Both the position numbers and the translations under genes were made by a program. DNA of 55,800 nt from Spirochaetales bacterium Spiro_10 (lineage in GTDB: Bacteria > Spirochaetota > Spirochaetia > Treponematales > Treponemataceae). The DNA lies in NCBI GenBank assembly GCA_001604405.1, contig LVBL01000018.1, positions 17,786-73,585 on the forward strand, in the 5' to 3' direction. Positions 42,401 to 51,389 of this stretch are shown here, piece after piece (positions within the stretch are counted from its first letter, which is position 1; each line of letters begins with the position of its first letter). The notes beneath the pieces were generated by a model. It worked only from the letters and a program-made list of their open reading frames with translations, was not told the DNA's origin and made no database searches.

Positions 42401-45196
42401 CATGTACGGCAGGGGGCTGACCATCACCGTCGACTCGGCCGACACGTTGCGGCCGCTGCCCTTCTCGAAGGCCTCGGCGTAGAAGGCCAGGTTGTACGTC
42501 GCCTTCTCGAACTTGCCCACGTCCAGCGCGAAATCGCAGGATCCGGCGTCGTCCGTGGTTCTCGAGCCGAGGAACTCCTGGTAGCTTTTGTCCTTCACGA
42601 ACGGATCGAGGAAGGTGTAGTCCCGGTACTGGCGGAAGTACTGGCGCCCGGGACTCAGCGTGATCTGGGCCTTCACCTCGTTGCCGACCGCGGCCGTTCC
42701 GAAGAGATTGCGGACGTCGACGCGCGCGCCCAGTTTCGAGGGCTGTATCCAGCCCGTCTTCGGGAGCGGGTCGAAGACCGCGGAAACCTTCAGGGTCTCG
42801 GGGAGGAATTCCTCCACCTTCACGGTTTGCGACCCGAGGAACTCGCGCCTGTCGTTCCGGTCCTCCCGGATCACGTACACCGATGCCGTATAGGTTCCCG
42901 TCGGCGACCAGTCGTGCGTGGAGAATTTGATCTCCTCGAAGCCCGCGCGCGAAAGGGCGACGCGACGGCTGAAAATCTCGGAACCTTTGGGGTCGACGAC
43001 GCGGTACTCGAGCGGGGTTTTCTCGAGGTTGATCCTCCAGTCGCCCGCCTTGACGATCAGTCCCATGCGGACCTCGTCTCCGGGGCGGTAGACCCCGCGG
43101 TCCGAAAAGAGGAAGGCGGTCAGTTTTTTGGGGTCCTGCGCGCCGTATATGCCGCCGGTGTCGAAATCCGAGTAGTCGAGCATGCGGCCCTCCGCCTCGA
43201 AGGGCATGAGGGACATGTCCTCGCCCATGCGAACGACGAAGGCGGTCGGCCTCTTGTCGCGCGTGAGGCCGGAGAGCGAGGGCACGCTGACGAAGCCGTC
43301 GTATCCCGTCTGCGCGCTGAACACCGGGTTTCCGTTCAGGCCTATGACCTCGACGGTCGCGCCCGCCACGGGGGCCCCGGTGGCTATCGACTGCACGAAC
43401 AGGGCCCTCGTCCCGTCGGTGTTCGTCTTGACGAAGAAGCCGAGGTCCGTGACCATGACGAGGCGCCTGTCCGCGTACGAGCCGTTCTTGCCCTTCCCCT
43501 TCGCCTGGAACACGAACAATCCGTACCGGAGGTTCTGGGACGGTATCGAGTTGAGGTAGCGGCTGAAGTCGAAGGAGAAATACTGGAAGTCACGCTCGTC
43601 CTTGACCGGGACGGAGAGATCCTCCCTGTACTGGACGGTGACGTTGTCCTCCCCGAAGCGGTAGTTGGAGAAGCGGAACTGTTCCAGGTTGCCGTTCGAC
43701 TGGGAGACGAGATGGTTGACGTCGTCGGGGCGGACGCGGCCGATGTTGCACTCGACGTCGCCGATGCCGCGCGAGAGCATCGCGAGCTTTTTGTCTCCCG
43801 AGAGGGACAGCACCGTTCCCTCGCCGAGTATCGATATCTCTTTCGGAAAATCCCTGACGCGGAAGATCGAGCCCCATCCGTCTTTCAGGAAGTAGTCACC
43901 GTAAAAGCGCGTGCCCTCGTTGACGCGGACGAACACGTACCGTCCGCTCGCCGCCTCGAAGCGGAAGCTGTTCGTCGAGTTGTAGCGGCGGTCGCCCGGG
44001 ATGGCCTCGGGGGTTATTTTTCTCGCCGCCGCGAGAACCTCGGGCACCATCTCGGCGGTGTCGCTCCACCGGTAGTCCTTGACGGACTTGAGTCCCGGAA
44101 TCTCGGGCCGGTCAACGGGAAGCTCCCAGACGGAGACGTTCTTGAGCAACTCCTCCGCGTCGGTCTCTCCGCGGGTTTCGAGGATGAAGACCTGGTCGTA
44201 TCGCTGGTCGGGCGTCTTGACGAGCTCGTGCGAGAGGCCGAGCACCTGCACGTAATTGTCGGGTCCCGGCACCGTCACCAGGGCGGAGATGTCCCGTTTC
44301 AGGGGCGATCCGCCGACGGTCGTCCTGACGCCCGCCTTCACGGTAATGGAGACCTGCGCCTCCTTGGCCGGCATGCCGAGCGGCTCCGACACGATGTAGG
44401 CGGTCTTGAAATTCTCGGAATAACTGACGGAATAGCGGTATGGCGCGTTCTTGAGCGAGCCCGAGTCCGCGCGAAGCTGCGGCCTGATCTCGACGTTGGC
44501 CTCGAGGGTCGCGGTGTCGATGGGGTAGTTCGCGGTTACGGTGGCGGATACGCGCTTGATCTTGCTGTCTTCGGGGTCGATGTAGAACTCGGTCTCCCCG
44601 AGGCCGACGCTGAAATCATCGATATCGAAAGTCACGGTGCGTTCGACCTTGACATGCTCGGGGAACACGGTTTTTTGCATCGTGATGCGGTATCTCTTGC
44701 CGATCTCCCACGCCCGTGAGGGCTGGAAGCTCAGCCGGTTGTCCTCCTCCCACTTCCAGACGCCGGGGATATCCGGCTCGATCGCGATGCCGGAGGTAAC
44801 CTCCTTGCCGACCATGTCACTCGGCGCCGCGGAGCCGTCGAAGAAAAGGGAGAAGGGCTCTATCGTCCCTGACACGCCGTCGTTCGAGGGTATGCCGAAG
44901 GTAAAGCCGATCTGGAGGGGCTGCGGCTGGCGCGAAAGCCAGAAGAGGAGGCCGAGCGTCGCCCAAAACGCGACGAGCAGGCCGACGCCGATTCCCGTGA
45001 AGAGCTTGCGCCGGGCCGCTACCGTCGTCTTTACGGCGATAGCGATCTTCCCGAGGAAGATCCCCCCGGCGCCGGTCGTAAGAAAGGCGCGGATCGCAAG
45101 GACGAATCCCGGAGGGGTGTAGCTTCCGAACAGATACCGAAGCGCCTCGCGCGCCGTAATCCTTGGCTTTCCGGGTTTCTCGCTCTTTTTTGGCAT
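39422..45196 (-). CDS. Bacterial alpha-2-macroglobulin (YfhM/MagD-like protease trap)
   Basis: 1,924 aa, longer than the 1,650 aa of E. coli YfhM because of an N-terminal cytoplasmic tail (about 65 residues) before one membrane helix (66-88), instead of a lipobox. The long periplasmic part has MG-type beta domains (e.g. FSDRGVYRPGDEVRMGLIVKAG) and the thioester motif YGCSEQ with C1478-Q1481. An intact CxEQ thioester lets these proteins bind covalently to attacking proteases. The start at 45196 is supported by AGAGGA 6 nt upstream; the apparent open frame further upstream is antisense noise. It stands 7 nt before pbpC. The membrane-helix anchor places it at the cytoplasmic membrane. Confidence 0.95.
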   Translation of the reverse strand: MPKKSEKPGKPRITAREALRYLFGSYTPPGFVLAIRAFLTTGAGGIFLGKIAIAVKTTVAARRKLFTGIGVGLLVAFWATLGLLFWLSRQPQPLQIGFTFGIPSNDGVSGTIEPFSLFFDGSAAPSDMVGKEVTSGIAIEPDIPGVWKWEEDNRLSFQPSRAWEIGKRYRITMQKTVFPEHVKVERTVTFDIDDFSVGLGETEFYIDPEDSKIKRVSATVTANYPIDTATLEANVEIRPQLRADSGSLKNAPYRYSVSYSENFKTAYIVSEPLGMPAKEAQVSITVKAGVRTTVGGSPLKRDISALVTVPGPDNYVQVLGLSHELVKTPDQRYDQVFILETRGETDAEELLKNVSVWELPVDRPEIPGLKSVKDYRWSDTAEMVPEVLAAARKITPEAIPGDRRYNSTNSFRFEAASGRYVFVRVNEGTRFYGDYFLKDGWGSIFRVRDFPKEISILGEGTVLSLSGDKKLAMLSRGIGDVECNIGRVRPDDVNHLVSQSNGNLEQFRFSNYRFGEDNVTVQYREDLSVPVKDERDFQYFSFDFSRYLNSIPSQNLRYGLFVFQAKGKGKNGSYADRRLVMVTDLGFFVKTNTDGTRALFVQSIATGAPVAGATVEVIGLNGNPVFSAQTGYDGFVSVPSLSGLTRDKRPTAFVVRMGEDMSLMPFEAEGRMLDYSDFDTGGIYGAQDPKKLTAFLFSDRGVYRPGDEVRMGLIVKAGDWRINLEKTPLEYRVVDPKGSEIFSRRVALSRAGFEEIKFSTHDWSPTGTYTASVYVIREDRNDRREFLGSQTVKVEEFLPETLKVSAVFDPLPKTGWIQPSKLGARVDVRNLFGTAAVGNEVKAQITLSPGRQYFRQYRDYTFLDPFVKDKSYQEFLGSRTTDDAGSCDFALDVGKFEKATYNLAFYAEAFEKGSGRNVSAESTVMVSPLPYMIGHKADGSLAYVNKDSKRIISFIAIDPDLKRTAVRDLTLSLSEVRYVSMLVKQPNGVFKYQSVRKSYPVSEEKLSIPASGFEYSVPTDRPGEFELSVTAPDGLAYNKAAFSVAGSQNVERSLTRTAELELSLNRTDFSGGDTVEVMIKAPYAGAGLITIERDKVYAHKWFTSPGTSSVQTVTVPRDLEGNGYVSVMFVRARDSREIFMSPLSYGTVPFSVSKESRTNRITLAIPEEAKPGKDFPIRYSTARPGKIIVYAVDEGILQFAGYRTPDPIAFFFQKRALEVRTAQIMDLILPEFSVVRSLQAMGGGDGYDELSRNLNPFKRRQNQPVAYWSGILESGPTPKTLNYRVPDYFNGTLRVMAVAVSDDSIGAAEDKALLRNTFIISPNAPMMAAPGDEFDVAVTVTNNRKGAGESGKVRLQATGSKHLAITSKSSFDLAIPEGRDETVSITVKAAGPVGAAEIKFVASDGSESSELSAFMSVRPSVPYRVALETGMLKKDKAEIAVPRKIYEEFGTREVALSYLPLGLAKGLNFFLTTFPYGCSEQLASAAFPFLYPELSREMKFSREEGQAAVARVVSILQARVKRDNSIGIWTSLSESDPLITAYCAHFLTEARAKGHYVSPAFMENVVLALQNIAQMKGTDDYSLTCRAYAIYVMTLNEQVTTTHLEALKKDIARDNSAAETGFPGLFMAGSYAMLQKNIDASALLLKIKLAYAFKENFRYFDPLAYKSLYLNVVARHFPQNLKDVSGKLLESMAEDLGQQGYTTMSASLALMAIDAYLKAAPTAETGAFTVAQIAADKARSELAPKGDPIFTAAFTGTAEKIAVDNRDKVPLFYQVTQAGFDLEPPKTETKNGIEVYREFTDADGKKIDKASIGDAVYVKLNFRSLSKNTVRDVALVDLLPAGLEADIASIRDYRGARWSPDYVDIREDRLVVFGSVGPELNTFTYKARAVNKGNFVVPPLFAEALYDKKVWAMRPQERLTVSGK

Positions 45197-45351
45197 GGTG
45201 CGTCCTCTTTGTCGTGATTTCTCAATGTCCGGATAATGAACGTTGCATAGTAGAATACAACGACTTCGCGATTTTTTCACGTACGTGACGCCGAATATCG
45301 GCCGAATCGGGCGCAATCCCGGTTCGGCCGACACGGAAAGACGGCGCGGCG

Positions 45352-46587
45352 CTAGCTCCGGTTTTTTTTGAGCTCCTTCTGTAATTTCGATATCTGTTTC
45401 CACTTCTGATCGTTCTCGCGCCGCGCGCGGTCGTCGTTTCGGCGCTCCAACCACGCCTGTTCGCGCGAGAGGGCGAGGTAGGAGAGAAACCGGGCATTGT
45501 CGAGCTCCCCGGTCGCGAGCGCCGCGCGCACGGCGCATCCGGGCTCGTCCGCGTGCGAGCAATCGGAGAAGCGGCACTGGGTCGCCAGTTCCGCGATCTC
45601 CGGGAAGCCCCCTTCCAGAACGTCGGCCTCGCCCCAGACCTTGAGTTCCCGTATTCCGGGGCTGTCGATCAGGAGTACGCCGGAATCGAACCGGTAGAGC
45701 CTGCTCGAGGTCGTGGTGTGCCGTCCCCGCAGGTCGTCCTCCCGGACGCGGCCTTCGCGCGCGATCCCCTCAACCGACCCGTCGTCGCGGGGCGCCCCGT
45801 CGCTGCGCGACGTCACGTCGCCGGACGATGCGCGCCCGAGGGCGTTCACGAGGGCCGATTTCCCCACGCCGCTCTTGCCGAGCATGCATGCGGTCTCGCC
45901 CGGGGACAGGAACCGCGCGAGATCACCGACGCCCTCGCCCGTCTTCGCGCTCAAGGCGACGACGTTCGCCTGCGGGGCGTAAGCCCGGGCGTCGCGAAGC
46001 GCGTCCGCTCGATCCCCGTCCGCAGCGAGGTCTGCCTTGTTGAGCACGACGCACGGCGCGGCCCCCGAATTCCGCGCGACGACGAGGGCCCGTTCGAGAA
46101 AGCGCGGCAGGAAATTGCGCCCGCCGTCGAGCGCGAACACGAGGAAGATGACGTCGACGTTCGCGGCGAGCGTCTGCTCGTCGCAGCGCGGTCCCGCGCT
46201 TCCCCGGCTCAAGGCCGTGCGTCGCGGAAACGTCGCGTGGATGCGCGGCGTTCCGGACCCGCCGTCGACGAGGACCCAGTCGCCCACGACGGGGTAGTCG
46301 ACAGCGTTTCCCGCCCCGTACTCGAACCGTCCGCTGACGCGCACGCCCCCGAAGAGGCCCCGGCTTTCGGCGGTTCCGGCGCCGCCGTCATCGCGCGCGG
46401 GGATTCCCGCGGGATGGCGTCCTGAAAAATCGGGGCGGGCGATTTCGTACAGATGATGTTCCCGTCTCGTGACCCTCGCGGGCACGAGCGGGCTGAGTTC
46501 CGGGCGTTCGTCGAGCAAGGACGCCCATGAGGCCAAAAATTCCGGTTTCCATCCCCATGATTCGGGGCTGTAATCGATCGTGTTCAA
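45352..46587 (-). CDS. rsgA: Small ribosomal subunit biogenesis GTPase RsgA
   Basis: 411 aa. A circularly permuted GTPase: an OB-fold N-terminal region precedes G4 NKAD, G5 SAKTG, then G1 GKSGVGKS and G3 DSPG. The C-terminal zinc finger is seen in CRFSDCSHADEPGC. RsgA checks maturation of the 30S decoding centre. The start chosen is TTG at 46587, with GGGAG 9 nt upstream; another TTG 21 nt further upstream opens the frame. A lysine-rich tail (QISKLQKELKKNRS) follows. The N-terminal half is somewhat longer than in E. coli (350 aa) because of loops such as GAGTAESRG. It stands alone. Confidence 0.9.
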   Translation of the reverse strand: MNTIDYSPESWGWKPEFLASWASLLDERPELSPLVPARVTRREHHLYEIARPDFSGRHPAGIPARDDGGAGTAESRGLFGGVRVSGRFEYGAGNAVDYPVVGDWVLVDGGSGTPRIHATFPRRTALSRGSAGPRCDEQTLAANVDVIFLVFALDGGRNFLPRFLERALVVARNSGAAPCVVLNKADLAADGDRADALRDARAYAPQANVVALSAKTGEGVGDLARFLSPGETACMLGKSGVGKSALVNALGRASSGDVTSRSDGAPRDDGSVEGIAREGRVREDDLRGRHTTTSSRLYRFDSGVLLIDSPGIRELKVWGEADVLEGGFPEIAELATQCRFSDCSHADEPGCAVRAALATGELDNARFLSYLALSREQAWLERRNDDRARRENDQKWKQISKLQKELKKNRS

Positions 46588-46924
46588 TTGTGGTAACTCC
46601 CATTGCAACAGGACATCTCGGGACGCGTTACTTGGCGCGCCCGAATCGGTTTGCGAGTGTCGTGATTATGTGTCGACGATGGGATTATGCGGACGGTATC
46701 GTGTTTACGAACCCGCTACGGGCAGGACTGTCGCGGTTTCCCCCGGGGAAAACCCATGAACGGACGTGCGTCATCGGTTCGCCTGACGGCGACGCGAAGC
46801 GCGCGAATTCCTACCTGAACGCCACCGTCGGCGTACGAGCAATTCCCTTCATGAATGACCTCCTTGAGGCGAGAGATGGGGGCAGGATACGCCCGACCGG
46901 CTCGAATGTCAAGGCGTAACCGCG
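46588..46924. other. Gene-free stretch
   Basis: No convincing gene. Open frames exist on both strands (plus 46527-46919, minus 46716-46964), but they lack SDs, family motifs and typical codon bias. A minus-strand run SYADGGVQVGIRALRVAVR faintly resembles a formylglycine-enzyme end, too weak to call. Confidence 0.4.
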
Positions 46925-47638
46925 TCATGTCAGCGGGGGCTCGCCGATCCTCCGCTGCATGCACGACGTTTCCGAAAGGAATTTCATCGCCGCCTTGGCG
47001 GCCTTTCTCTTCTTGAGCTTCGTGCCCTGGACTGTCGTGACGATATCGCCCGAGACCTGGATCGCCTGCGAGTTGTTTATCGGGAGCAGGGGGAGAGTCG
47101 GTCCGTACTCGTCAAGGATCCTCTGCGCGGCCTTCTTGAACGGAAAGCAGCCGACGTGGGGCACGGGGTGGAACGGGATCGCGCCGAGACCCGCATGGTC
47201 GGCGAGGCCGGGAGCCGCGGCCGGATCGTCCATGAGACGGGCGTACCCGATGTCCGGGGACAGGATCACCGAACCCGCCGACTCGCCGATATAGGGCTTG
47301 CCCCCGCGTATGGCCCTGACGATCGTCTCACCGGCGCCGCTCCGCGCGAGTTCCTGCATGAGATAGAAGACGTTGCCACCGCTGACGTAGATGTAATCGT
47401 TTCGGGCGATCTTGCGTTCCGTCTCTTCCCTTGACGCGGCCGATATATCCAGCTCGTCGACGACGAGCCCGAGCGACTCGAGCGCCGTTCTCCCCGCCCC
47501 GACGTAAAAGGTGACCTTTTCCACGACGCTCGCCGTCGGTATGAAGGTGACGGTCTTGCCCTCGAGCGGCTCGCCCGCGAAGGCGGGAAGCGCGGACGCG
47601 ACGTCGGCGAACGAGGACGAAAGAAAGAGTTTGATCAT
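46925..47638 (-). CDS. pepE: Peptidase E-like (S51 family) serine peptidase
   Basis: 237 aa, the family's usual size. Nucleophile Ser120 in GESAGS, preceded by the oxyanion loop YVSGGNVFYL (about 84-93). Family S51 cleaves Asp-X dipeptides or, in a sister branch, cyanophycin; the branch cannot be decided here. It has no signal peptide and is cytoplasmic. AGGAG precedes the ATG by 10 nt. A monocistronic gene between RsgA and the WYL regulator. The C-terminal tail is rich in Lys (KLKKRKAAKAAMKFL). Confidence 0.85.
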   Translation of the reverse strand: MIKLFLSSSFADVASALPAFAGEPLEGKTVTFIPTASVVEKVTFYVGAGRTALESLGLVVDELDISAASREETERKIARNDYIYVSGGNVFYLMQELARSGAGETIVRAIRGGKPYIGESAGSVILSPDIGYARLMDDPAAAPGLADHAGLGAIPFHPVPHVGCFPFKKAAQRILDEYGPTLPLLPINNSQAIQVSGDIVTTVQGTKLKKRKAAKAAMKFLSETSCMQRRIGEPPLT

Positions 47639-47734
47639 GGCGTATATGCTCCTTTACGGCGGTTCGTCCGGGGAACCGCGCTTTTCCGTTCAGAGTGTAG
47701 CACGCGAATTACGACAACGGTGTGTCGTAGTTCC

Positions 47735-48667
47735 CTACGAGTCCGCGATTTTCCGCGCGATTTCACGGACGCGGTCCCGCACGCGCTCGGGACTCACGAC
47801 CGTGATCGAGTCGCCGTACGAAAGGAGATATCGGTACAGCCGCTCCTCCTCCGGCTGGACGCAGCGCACGGTGAGGGTGCCGTCCCCGTTGTCGGTGATT
47901 TCTCCCGACGAGTGGCGCTCTTCCACCTGGGCGCGGGCCTGCGGCTTCGCCACGAACTCGATCTCGACGAGCTTCGTGACGCCGAAGGACGGACGCTCGA
48001 GGAGGAATTGCCGGTATGTCTTCTCCCTTCGGCGAAAGCGGACGGATTCGACGCTCATGTCGCGAATTCTGCCCAACCGGAACAGCCGGTAATCCCCCCT
48101 GAGGCGGCAATAGGCGAATAGATACCAGGCTCCCCACTGCAGGACGAGGGTCAAGGGCTCGACCGTGCGCTCCGTCGGCTCCTCCCTGTGTCCCGTATAG
48201 CGAAACACGAGCGGGTTGCGCCGCGCTATGGCCCGTTCGATATGGCCGATCTTCTCAGCGAGCGCGGAGTCCCTCCCCGAGGTCAGGGAATAGTCGATGT
48301 AAAAGACGTTCTCGCGCTCAAGGGCCGCCTCGCGGAGCGACCGGGGGAGGATGCCCCGCACGCGGGCGAGCGAGCCCGTGAACCTGTTGTCGCCGAATAC
48401 GCTCTCCGCGCCGCGCAAGGCGGTCAGGAGATTCAGGAAGTCTTCGTTTGAGAAGAGCCCGTTGCCTATTTTGTAGTCAGCGACGATTCCGTACCCGCCC
48501 GACTTTCCCGTCTGCGCGAAGATCGGAATGCCCGCGAGGTTCAGGGATTCCATGTCGCGCTGAATGGTGCGCACGGAAACCGAAAACCTGTCCGCGAGTT
48601 CCCGGGCCGACACGGTTTCCCTGTCGAGGAGCATCACGACGATGGCGAGCAGTCGGTCGATTCTCAT
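47735..48667 (-). CDS. WYL-domain transcription regulator (DeoR-like HTH)
   Basis: 310 aa. N-terminal HTH_11 domain (about 5-58; ARELADRFSVSVRTIQRDM), a linker with GKSGGYGI wing, and a WYL domain (about 135-230) with QWGAWYLFAYCRLRGDYRLFRLGRI. The C-terminal WCX-like part covers about 235-310. These proteins respond to small ligands or single-stranded DNA and control diverse genes, including defence systems. A minus-strand TATACT with an upstream TG (extended -10, 48718-48723) lies about 50 nt before the ATG. Divergent from a 39-residue frame at 48810. Target unknown. Confidence 0.9.
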   Translation of the reverse strand: MRIDRLLAIVVMLLDRETVSARELADRFSVSVRTIQRDMESLNLAGIPIFAQTGKSGGYGIVADYKIGNGLFSNEDFLNLLTALRGAESVFGDNRFTGSLARVRGILPRSLREAALERENVFYIDYSLTSGRDSALAEKIGHIERAIARRNPLVFRYTGHREEPTERTVEPLTLVLQWGAWYLFAYCRLRGDYRLFRLGRIRDMSVESVRFRRREKTYRQFLLERPSFGVTKLVEIEFVAKPQARAQVEERHSSGEITDNGDGTLTVRCVQPEEERLYRYLLSYGDSITVVSPERVRDRVREIARKIADS

Positions 48668-48714
48668 GTACCCGGTACCTCTCCTTGCGAGTCGGGCGAA
48701 AGGCCGATCGCGGC

Positions 48715-48729
48715 CTCAGTATACCACGG
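48715..48729 (-). promoter_or_regulatory. Extended -10 promoter of the WYL gene, shared 13-mer
   Basis: CCGTGGTATACTG on the minus strand (48717-48729) contains TGGTATACT, an extended -10. The identical 13-mer occurs on the minus strand at 15391-15403. No good -35 is seen, as usual for extended -10 promoters. Confidence 0.45.
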
Positions 48730-48809
48730 ACGCGAATCGCATTATTGGATGTAAAAGCGACGGACGCAACCGGGTCCTGAGCGTATAGTTGCGGTATGGA
48801 GGCAAACGC

Positions 48810-48929
48810 ATGAACCTGCACCTGATCCAAGACCTGAACGCCGAACACTCGAGCCTTCTTGCGACACTCGGGTCGATACGGGAGCGCGTCCTCTACTCCA
48901 GGTATCTCAAGCTTTCCTCGCAGGCTTAA
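48810..48929 (+). CDS. Small 39-residue frame, possibly a truncated hemerythrin-like gene
   Basis: Begins MNLHLIQDLNAEHSSLLATL and ends KLSSQA. GGAGG stands 7 nt before the ATG and a TATAGT lies 20 nt upstream of the ATG. The EHxxLLxxL pattern is like the first helix of hemerythrin-type HHE proteins, so this may be the remaining N-terminus of a longer gene, or a real small protein. No family proven. Codon use is GC-rich as in genes. Confidence 0.4.
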   Translation: MNLHLIQDLNAEHSSLLATLGSIRERVLYSRYLKLSSQA

Positions 48930-48949
48930 GCGGCTTCCGCGCGGCCGCC

Positions 48950-50620
48950 CTATCCCCTGATCTCCACGCGGCGGATCTTGCCCGAGATGGTCTTGGGCAG
49001 TTCCTTCACGAACTCGACGACGCGCGGGTACTTGTACGGCGCCGTGATCGTCTTGACGTGATCCTGCAGCGTCTTGACGAGCTCGGGGCTTTCCGCGAAG
49101 CCCTTCGCGAGCACGATCGTCGCCTTGACGACCTCTCCGCGTTCGGGATCGGGCACGCCGGTAATCGCGCATTCGAGCACGGCGGGGTGCTCGAGGAGGG
49201 CGCTTTCGACCTCGAAGGGCCCGATGCGGTAGCCGGAGCTTTTGATGATGTCGTCGGAACGCCCGACGAACCATATGTACCCGTCCTCGTCCATCCAGGC
49301 GGTGTCCCCGGTCCGGTACAGGCCGTCCTTCCAGACCGACGCGGTCCGCTCGTCATCGTGGTAGTATCCGCCGAACAGGCCTATGGGTTTGCTTTCGCTT
49401 GTCCTGATGGCGATCTCGCCTTCCTCGTTCGCCTCGCAGGGCCGGGCGGCCTCGTCGAGTATGGAAAGATGATAGCCCGGCGAGGGCCGACCCATCGAGC
49501 CGGGTTTGGGCTTCATCCAGGGATAGGTCGCCACGGCGCACGTCATCTCGGTCTGTCCGTAGCCCTCGCGCAGCTCAAGGCCCGTGCCTTCGAGGAAACG
49601 CTCGTAGATCTCGGGATTGAGCGGTTCGCCGGCGACGACCGCGTACCGGAGCTTGGAAAGGTCGTACTTGGAGAGGTCTTCCTTGATCATGTAGCGGTAC
49701 ATGGTCGGCGGCGCGCAGAATGTCGTTACGCCGTATTTTGCCATGACCGAAAGAAGGTTGGCCGCGTTGAATTTGTCGAAGTCGTATACCATGACGGCCG
49801 AGCCCGCGAGCCATTGTCCGTAGAGCTTGCCCCACGAGGCCTTGGCCCAGCCCGTCTCCGCCACGGTGAAGTGAAGCCCCCCGTCGGAGCAGTTCTGCCA
49901 GTACTTGGCGGTCAGTATGTGCCCGAGCGGATAGGTGAACGTGTGGGACACCATCTTGGGCATGCCGGTCGTGCCGGAGGTGAAGTAGAGGAGCATGGGG
50001 TCGTCGTTGCCCGCGGCAAGCTCTCCTTGGGGACGCTCGAACGCGGGGGAGGCGCGCTCCGTCAGGGCGGCGAGGTCGAGCCAGCCTTCCGCGGCGAGCT
50101 CGCGGGAATCGGCGGGGAAGGGGCCGTCGCACAGGAGCTTGAGGCCGAGCGGGTACTCGGCAAAGGCCTCGGTCAGTTCCCTCCGGATGGACTCCTCGTT
50201 GACCGAGACGAGCATCTTGACGTTCGCCGCCCTGAACCGGTAGACAAGGTCCTTCTTCTTCAGCTGGTTGGTCGCCGGGATCGCGACGGCGCCTATCTTG
50301 TGGAGGGCCAGCACGGCGGGCCAGTACTCCGCCCTTCGCTTGAGGATCAGCATGACCGCGTCACCCTTCCTGACCCCAAGACCCGAGAACGCCGAGGCCA
50401 TGCGGTTTGACCATTCGCTCATCCCGGCGAAGCTTACCGTCCGTTCCCGGGACGCGTCGTCGCACCACACGAGCGCCGTTTTGTCGGGGGTTTCGCGCCC
50501 GAGGACGTCCACGACGTCAAATCCGAAGTTGAAGTTCTCCGGTACGGATACCCGGTAGTTCGCGTAAAAATCCTCGTAGGAATCAAAGTCGACGCGGGGC
50601 AAGAAACGGTCGAGCATCAT
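48950..50620 (-). CDS. AMP-forming acyl-CoA synthetase
   Basis: 556 aa. ANL-superfamily motifs: A3 phosphate loop TSGTTGMPK (214-222), A5 GYGQTE, A7 YRTGD and [13 protein letters not shown]8 [13 protein letters not shown], and the catalytic A10 Lys in ISGKIRR (about K548). The sequence resembles medium-chain acyl-CoA synthetases (ACSM type) used for fatty or aromatic acids. It forms acyl-CoA from acid, ATP and CoA in the cytoplasm. It overlaps the upstream XRE-cupin regulator by 4 nt, so both come from one transcript; this pairing is common, and the regulator presumably senses the acid or its CoA ester. Confidence 0.92.
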   Translation of the reverse strand: MMLDRFLPRVDFDSYEDFYANYRVSVPENFNFGFDVVDVLGRETPDKTALVWCDDASRERTVSFAGMSEWSNRMASAFSGLGVRKGDAVMLILKRRAEYWPAVLALHKIGAVAIPATNQLKKKDLVYRFRAANVKMLVSVNEESIRRELTEAFAEYPLGLKLLCDGPFPADSRELAAEGWLDLAALTERASPAFERPQGELAAGNDDPMLLYFTSGTTGMPKMVSHTFTYPLGHILTAKYWQNCSDGGLHFTVAETGWAKASWGKLYGQWLAGSAVMVYDFDKFNAANLLSVMAKYGVTTFCAPPTMYRYMIKEDLSKYDLSKLRYAVVAGEPLNPEIYERFLEGTGLELREGYGQTEMTCAVATYPWMKPKPGSMGRPSPGYHLSILDEAARPCEANEEGEIAIRTSESKPIGLFGGYYHDDERTASVWKDGLYRTGDTAWMDEDGYIWFVGRSDDIIKSSGYRIGPFEVESALLEHPAVLECAITGVPDPERGEVVKATIVLAKGFAESPELVKTLQDHVKTITAPYKYPRVVEFVKELPKTISGKIRRVEIRG

Positions 50621-51186
50621 CGGGAGGCCCCCTCGGCGTCGGAGATTACCGCGAGGAAGGAGGCCGGTTTGCCGTCCAGAGCGGCCATGCCGTGCGGCTT
50701 GGAGGAATCGAAGTAGAGGGAATCCCCGCTTTCCAGTACGAGGTCGTGACCGTCAATCCGCAACAGGAGCTTTCCGGAGATGACATAGTTGAACTCGTCG
50801 CCGGGATGCGAATTGAGGTGGATCGGCGCGGCGTCCTTCGGCTCGACGGTGACCAGGAAGGGATCCATCATCCTCTTGCCGAACTGCGCGGCGAGACTTT
50901 CATAGTGATACTCGTGGGTGCGCTCGACGGACGGTCCCGTACCCCTCCGGGTAAGGTGGAAGACCCGCGCGTGCGGATCGGAGCCGGTCAACAGGCTGGT
51001 CGGCGATACCCCGCAGCGCTTGGAGAAGACGGTGAGCCATCCCATGGGGATGTCCGCCGATCCGCTCTCGAAGGACAGATAGTCCTGTTCGGAAACCCCC
51101 GTTTCGGTCGCTGCCTGGGCGCTCGTGAGGCCCGTATCCGCGCGAAGCGCCGCGACCCGCCGGGCTATTTCTTGCCGTTGATCCAT
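50617..51186 (-). CDS. XRE-cupin transcription regulator of the acyl-CoA synthetase
   Basis: 189 aa. N-terminal helix-turn-helix (about 5-60; [22 protein letters not shown]) and a C-terminal cupin_2 domain (about 105-180) with [20 protein letters not shown] and [14 protein letters not shown] carrying the metal- or ligand-binding His and Glu. XRE-cupin proteins control adjacent catabolic genes in response to a small ligand. The start at 51186 has AAGGAG 7 nt upstream. It overlaps the synthetase gene by 4 nt. Upstream 51187-51389 contains a T/A-rich stretch but no certain operator. Confidence 0.9.
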   Translation of the reverse strand: MDQRQEIARRVAALRADTGLTSAQAATETGVSEQDYLSFESGSADIPMGWLTVFSKRCGVSPTSLLTGSDPHARVFHLTRRGTGPSVERTHEYHYESLAAQFGKRMMDPFLVTVEPKDAAPIHLNSHPGDEFNYVISGKLLLRIDGHDLVLESGDSLYFDSSKPHGMAALDGKPASFLAVISDAEGASR

Positions 51187-51352
51187 CTTTGGACTCCTTG
51201 AAATGGAAAGACAAAGAAGCAAAAACTGTTATTTTGTCTTATTTGATAGTAGACCCTGCTATACGGGATTAGGTTGCAGGAAGACACCGGTTTAGGCGCT
51301 AATTTATGCAAAAGCAACGGCCGTCCGTGGCAGGCGGTTTTTTGTGGCGAAG

Positions 51353-51381
51353 TTGACTCTCCCCGCGGAACGGCCTAGACT
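51353..51381 (+). promoter_or_regulatory. Promoter of the first MFS gene, leaderless arrangement
   Basis: TTGACT (51353-51358), 17 nt, TAGACT (51376-51381), 8 nt, ATG at 51390; the intervening bases TCGTCCCC give no SD. Confidence 0.6.
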
Positions 51382-51389
51382 TCGTCCCC

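Noticed and set aside
41111-44719. 1,202-codon plus-strand frame
   Set aside because: Mirror of the alpha-2-macroglobulin coding strand; rich in Arg/Val/Asp without any motif.
45197-45577. 127-residue Arg-rich N-terminal extension of the alpha-2-macroglobulin
   Set aside because: It overlaps the RsgA tail antisense and intergenic sequence; an SD-supported ATG at 45196 exists.
46527-46964. Short frames on both strands between RsgA and peptidase E
   Set aside because: No SD, motif or coding bias; the faint formylglycine-enzyme-like ending is too short.
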